This document shows, piece after piece, positions 60,562 to 64,000 of a stretch of 64,000 bases of DNA. Under the pieces are notes generated by a model. It did no database searches. It was given only the letters and a program-made list of their open reading frames with translations, and was not told where the DNA came from. The stretch's first letter is position 1, and the number at the start of each line of letters is the position of its first letter. Both the position numbers and the translations under genes were made by a program. The DNA is from Pseudomonas plecoglossicida NBRC 103162 = DSM 15088. Its GTDB lineage: Bacteria > Pseudomonadota > Gammaproteobacteria > Pseudomonadales > Pseudomonadaceae. Location: NCBI RefSeq assembly GCF_000730665.1, contig NZ_BBIV01000018.1:62001-126000 (forward strand). The letters run 5' to 3'.

Positions 60562-61371
60562 ATGCTGCTTTCACCCCATGCCATGGGCCGCCCGCTGCGC
60601 ACCGGCCTGTACCTGACCACCGGGGTCATCGCCGCGTTCCTGCTGCTGCCGGTGGTGTTCATCGTGCTGCTGTCGTTCGGCTCGTCCCAGTGGCTGGTGT
60701 TCCCGCCACCGGGCTGGACCTTCAAGTGGTACGCGCAGTTCTTCGCCAACCCGGAGTGGATGGACGCCGCGCTGGCCAGCCTCAAGGTAGCCTTGCTGAC
60801 CACCCTGTTCGCCGTGCTGCTGGGCCTGCCCACCGCCTTCGCCCTGGTGCGAGGCCGCTTCCCCGGCCGCGAGATGCTCTACGGCCTGTTCACCATGCCG
60901 ATGATCGTGCCGCTGGTGATCATCGCGGTGGCGGTCTACGCGCTGTTCCTCAAGCTCGGCTACACCGGCACGCTGTTCGCCTTCGTGGTCAGCCACGTGA
61001 TCGTCGCCCTGCCCTTCACCATCATCTCGATCATCAACTCGCTGAAGCTGTTCGACCAGTCGATCGAGGATGCCGCGGTGATCTGCGGTGCTTCGCGCCT
61101 GCAGGCGATCTTCAAGGTGACCTTCCCGGCCATTCGCCCCGGCATGATCGCCGGTGGCCTGTTCGCCTTCCTGGTCTCGTGGGACGAGGTGGTGCTCAGC
61201 GTGATGATGGCCAGCCCCGACCTGCAGACCCTGCCAGTCAAGATGTGGACCACCCTGCGCCAGGACCTGAGCCCGGTGATCGCCGTCGCTTCGACGCTGC
61301 TGATCGGCCTGTCGCTGCTGGTCATGATAATTGCCGCCGCCTTGCGCCGGCGTAGCGAAGTCAACGCCTGA
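60562..61371 (+). CDS. ABC transporter permease (PotC/PotI-like)
   Basis: 269-aa inner-membrane protein with six spans and the EAA loop DAAVICGASRLQAIFKVTFP. It starts six bases after the first permease and completes the heterodimeric channel. Confidence 0.88.
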   Translation: MLLSPHAMGRPLRTGLYLTTGVIAAFLLLPVVFIVLLSFGSSQWLVFPPPGWTFKWYAQFFANPEWMDAALASLKVALLTTLFAVLLGLPTAFALVRGRFPGREMLYGLFTMPMIVPLVIIAVAVYALFLKLGYTGTLFAFVVSHVIVALPFTIISIINSLKLFDQSIEDAAVICGASRLQAIFKVTFPAIRPGMIAGGLFAFLVSWDEVVLSVMMASPDLQTLPVKMWTTLRQDLSPVIAVASTLLIGLSLLVMIIAAALRRRSEVNA

Positions 61372-61390
61372 GTGCCCGGAGACAATAACA

Positions 61391-62539
61391 ATGAGTGCAG
61401 TGATCAAAGACAACGCGCACGACAAGACCCTGGTCAGCCTGCGCGGCCTGAACAAGCACTACGGCGATTTCACCGCCGTGGACAACCTGGATCTGGAGAT
61501 CCAGGACGGCGAGTTTCTCACCTTCCTCGGCTCCAGCGGCTCGGGCAAGTCCACCACCCTGTCGATGCTGGCCGGTTTCGAAACGCCAAGCAGCGGCGAG
61601 ATCCTGGTCGAGGGCCAGTCGCTGGTCAACGTGCCGCCGCACAAGCGTGACATCGGCATGGTGTTCCAGCGCTACTCGCTGTTCCCGCACCTGAACGTGC
61701 GCGACAACATCGCCTTCCCGCTGGCTATCCGCAAGCTTGGCACCGCCGAGATCAACAAGCGCGTCGACGCCATGCTCAAGCTGGTGCAGCTGGAGAAATT
61801 CGCCCACCGCAAGCCTTCGCAGATGTCTGGCGGGCAGCAGCAGCGCGTGGCGATTGCCCGCGCCCTGGTGTACGAGCCGCGCATCCTGCTGATGGACGAA
61901 CCGCTCGGCGCGCTGGACAAGAAGCTGCGCGAAGACCTGCAGGATGAACTGCGCCAGCTGCACCGTCGCCTGGGCATCACCATCGTCTACGTCACCCACG
62001 ACCAGGAAGAAGCCATGCGCCTGTCCCAGCGCATCGCCATCTTCAGCCACGGCAAGATCGTCGGCCTGGGCAGCGGCTACGACCTCTACCAGAACCCGCC
62101 GAATGCCTTCGTCGCCTCGTTCCTGGGCAATTCCAACTTCCTGCGGATCAAGGCCAGCAGCCACGGTGCAGGCAGCTTCGAGGGGCAGTCGGTTGCCATC
62201 CGCCTGACACCCGGGCTTGCCGCCGGGCAGGACGCACTGATCATGGTGCGCCCGGAAAAAGCCCTGGCCCTGACCGTCGAGCAGGCCGCACGCGAACCTC
62301 TGCCGGCGGGCTGGAACGAAGTCATTGCCAAGGTCGGTGAAGTGTTGTTCCTCGGCGAAAGCCAGACCTGCCATGTCATGACCCCAGGCGGCACCGAACT
62401 GACGGTCAAGGCGTTGTCTGCAGCGGGCATGCCGATGCAGCCGGGCGACACGGTGAAGGTACGCTGGGCGGTGGCCGATGCCTGCATCTACACCGAGTGG
62501 GCCGAGAGCGACTTGAGCAAGGCGGCGGGCGCCCACTGA
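61391..62539 (+). CDS. ABC transporter ATP-binding protein (PotA/PotG-like)
   Basis: 382-aa ATPase: Walker A GSSGSGKSTT, Q-loop FQRYSLFPHL, signature MSGGQQQRVAIARAL, Walker B ILLMDEPLGALD. A C-terminal TOBE-like regulatory domain (about 280-370) contains ALIMVRPEKALAL. GGAG precedes the ATG by ten bases. Last gene of the operon. Confidence 0.9.
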   Translation: MSAVIKDNAHDKTLVSLRGLNKHYGDFTAVDNLDLEIQDGEFLTFLGSSGSGKSTTLSMLAGFETPSSGEILVEGQSLVNVPPHKRDIGMVFQRYSLFPHLNVRDNIAFPLAIRKLGTAEINKRVDAMLKLVQLEKFAHRKPSQMSGGQQQRVAIARALVYEPRILLMDEPLGALDKKLREDLQDELRQLHRRLGITIVYVTHDQEEAMRLSQRIAIFSHGKIVGLGSGYDLYQNPPNAFVASFLGNSNFLRIKASSHGAGSFEGQSVAIRLTPGLAAGQDALIMVRPEKALALTVEQAAREPLPAGWNEVIAKVGEVLFLGESQTCHVMTPGGTELTVKALSAAGMPMQPGDTVKVRWAVADACIYTEWAESDLSKAAGAH

Positions 62540-62595
62540 GGCGCACGCCAGTAAACGATTGACGCGCGCGCCGACCAATGGTCAGATGCGCGCCA

Positions 62596-62780
62596 GTTTC
62601 AGGTGTCCTGCGCCGCCGTGCGCAGGGTGAAACGGGAAGCCGGTGAGTCGTGGTCCACGACAAGTCCGGCGCTGCCCCCGCAACGGTAAGCGAGCGATGC
62701 CTTCGACACACCACTGTGCACGTGCATGGGAAGGTGAAGGCCTCATGACCCTCGCAAGCCCGGAGACCGGCCTGAAGCTT
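62596..62780 (+). ncRNA. Cobalamin (AdoCbl) riboswitch
   Basis: Conserved blocks occur in order: GGTGAAACGGGAA with GCCGGTGAG, then GCTGCCCCCGCAACGGTAA, then the CACTG element, GGGAAGGTGAAGGC, and the B12 box AGCCCGGAGACCGGCC. It lies 120 bases ahead of the TonB-dependent receptor gene and should lower its expression when cobalamin is plentiful. GC-rich inverted repeats at about 62790-62860 followed by CCTTTTGCGTGTTTT may form the expression platform. Confidence 0.93.
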
Positions 62781-62899
62781 CACTTGGCAACCCGCGGTGG
62801 GCGGGCGCAGGCCGGTATCCGCGTGCGCGCCTGCGTGCGCGGCTCGCCTTTTGCGTGTTTTCCACCGGGATCCATTCATTCCTGCAGCAGTGGAACGAC

Positions 62900-64000
62900 A
62901 TGTCCCGTCTATTCAAGCTTCACCCGCTGGCGGCCTGCCTGGCCGTCTCCTTCCCGGCCTTGGCCGACGAGCACGACAGCCAGGTGCTGGCACTGCCTTC
63001 AACTGCCATTACCGATACCCGCGATGAACAGCGCATCGACCTCGCCACACCGACCGAGGCAGGCTCGCGCCTGAACCTCAGTGCCCTGGACACCCCGGCC
63101 AGCACCAGCAGCATCACGGCCGAGCAGATCCAGCAGCGCAACAACCTCACCGTGCAGGACGCTGTGACCCGCTCGCCGGGCATCAGCTTCATCGGCAACC
63201 CGGGCGATGGCGGCACCGGCCTGTCGGCGCGCGGTTTCAGCGGGCATGGCTCGGCGATGACCCTGTTCGACGGCGCGCGCCTGTACACGGGGGCCGGTAC
63301 CCAAACGTTCCCGGTCGACCCGTGGATGGTCGAGCGCATCGATGTGATCCGTGGCCCGGCCTCGGTGCTGTACGGCGAGGGCGCCACGGGTGCTGTGGTC
63401 AACGTCATTCCGAAAAAGCCCTTCGCCGGTGAAATCCACAACCACCTGCGCCTGGGCTACGGCTCCTGGGACCGCCAGCAACTGGGCCTGGACAGCGGCG
63501 GCAGCCTCGACGAGCGGCTGAGCTACCGCCTCACCCTGAACCAGCAAGCCGGCAACGGCTGGGTCGACCGCACCGATTCACGCAGCCTGGCCCTCAGCGC
63601 CGCGCTGCGTTTCGACGCCAGCGACGAGCTGAGCTTTACCCTGGCCCATGATCGCGGCGATGCCGAGCCTGCCAACTACTACGGCACACCGCTGATCGAC
63701 GGCCACTACCGCAGCAGCCTGCGCAAGAAGAACTACAACATCGACAACGACGTGCAGCGCTACCACGACGAATGGACCCGCCTCACCACCGACTGGGTCA
63801 TCAGCGACCAGGTCAGCGCCAGCAACCAGCTCTACTACATCAAGAGCCGTCGCCACTGGCGCAACGCCGAGGACTACCGCTGGGACGCCGAACGCGAGCA
63901 GTTGCTGCGCCAGAGTTACCTGGAGATCAAGCACAACCAGGAGCAGATCGGCGACCGCCAGACCTTCACCTTCGACCATTCGCTGTTCGGCCTGGCCAGC
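62900..64000 (+). CDS. TonB-dependent outer membrane receptor (3' end outside window)
   Basis: 367 codons are present and the frame is still open at the right edge. A signal peptide (HPLAACLAVSFPALA, cleavage before DEHDS) is followed by a plug domain (about 65-170: STSSITAEQIQQRN, TVQDAVTRSPGISF, IDVIRGPASVLYGEGATGAV) and the first beta strands. The cobalamin riboswitch in its leader suggests uptake of cobalamin or a related corrinoid, but the sequence is closer to siderophore-type receptors than to short BtuB, so another ligand controlled by B12 status is possible. Confidence 0.9.
   Translation, partial: MSRLFKLHPLAACLAVSFPALADEHDSQVLALPSTAITDTRDEQRIDLATPTEAGSRLNLSALDTPASTSSITAEQIQQRNNLTVQDAVTRSPGISFIGNPGDGGTGLSARGFSGHGSAMTLFDGARLYTGAGTQTFPVDPWMVERIDVIRGPASVLYGEGATGAVVNVIPKKPFAGEIHNHLRLGYGSWDRQQLGLDSGGSLDERLSYRLTLNQQAGNGWVDRTDSRSLALSAALRFDASDELSFTLAHDRGDAEPANYYGTPLIDGHYRSSLRKKNYNIDNDVQRYHDEWTRLTTDWVISDQVSASNQLYYIKSRRHWRNAEDYRWDAEREQLLRQSYLEIKHNQEQIGDRQTFTFDHSLFGLAS

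Overview
The window is high-GC DNA from a Pseudomonas of the putida group. Three things point to this: the gene order (bktB-hbd-TetR; a hybrid kinase/CheR/CheB cluster followed by cobF, an OprD porin, an MvaT/Tur-type H-NS protein and gloA; ribBX next to a polyamine-type ABC system), the many 'GCCGGCTTGCCGGC' REP elements, and the AGGAG-type ribosome binding sites. The species call is inference from remembered synteny, not from a search.

Layout. 1-1439: 3' part missing, DNA polymerase II (polB, minus). 1440-1866: repeats. 1867-7217: MocR-type regulator, a deaminase/MFS translationally coupled pair, an AhpD-like protein, and a periplasmic KatB-type catalase. 7249-11065: short-chain acyl-CoA module (AraC regulator, thiolase bktB, 3-hydroxybutyryl-CoA dehydrogenase, TetR). 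11150-26087: a complete three-gene insecticidal toxin complex (Tc) operon on the minus strand, transcribed TcA (2513 aa), TcB (1446 aa), TcC (959 aa). The TcC C-terminal effector does not look like the known ADP-ribosyltransferase effectors. 26355-33460: signalling cluster with a REC protein, a REC-histidine kinase, CheB, CheR, a 1155-aa hybrid sensor with three receivers, and a second REC protein. 33502-39147: cobF, an OprD-family porin with a terminator-like structure in its leader, an MvaT-family xenogeneic silencer, gloA, an AroE paralogue and small proteins.

39229-45174: a decayed, rearranged prophage. It contains an XRE regulator behind a LexA box, Rz, a truncated structural gene fused to an endolysin tail, a holin, an AT-rich lipoprotein/small protein pair of unknown function, an antiterminator, and pieces of two different integrases in opposite orientation. 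A near-identical 14-bp repeat flanks it.

45259-53038: PBP7-type endopeptidase, a coiled-coil protein, then a tightly overlapping eight-gene metal-uptake operon (PepSY membrane protein, three small proteins, ABC transporter with two different binding proteins). 53081-58259: DUF1615 lipoprotein, isochorismatase-like hydrolase, LysR regulator facing a truncated hydrolase, DUF1330 protein, ribBX. 58616-62539: PotFGHI-like ABC transporter. 62596-64000: cobalamin riboswitch and the 5' part of a TonB-dependent receptor.

How the parts relate. Most of the window is core metabolism, signalling and transport. The two accessory blocks are the Tc operon (anti-eukaryote virulence) and the prophage remnant with its AT-rich cargo. 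REP elements cluster in intergenic spaces from 26 kb rightwards. No tRNA, rRNA, CRISPR array or complete insertion sequence was seen.
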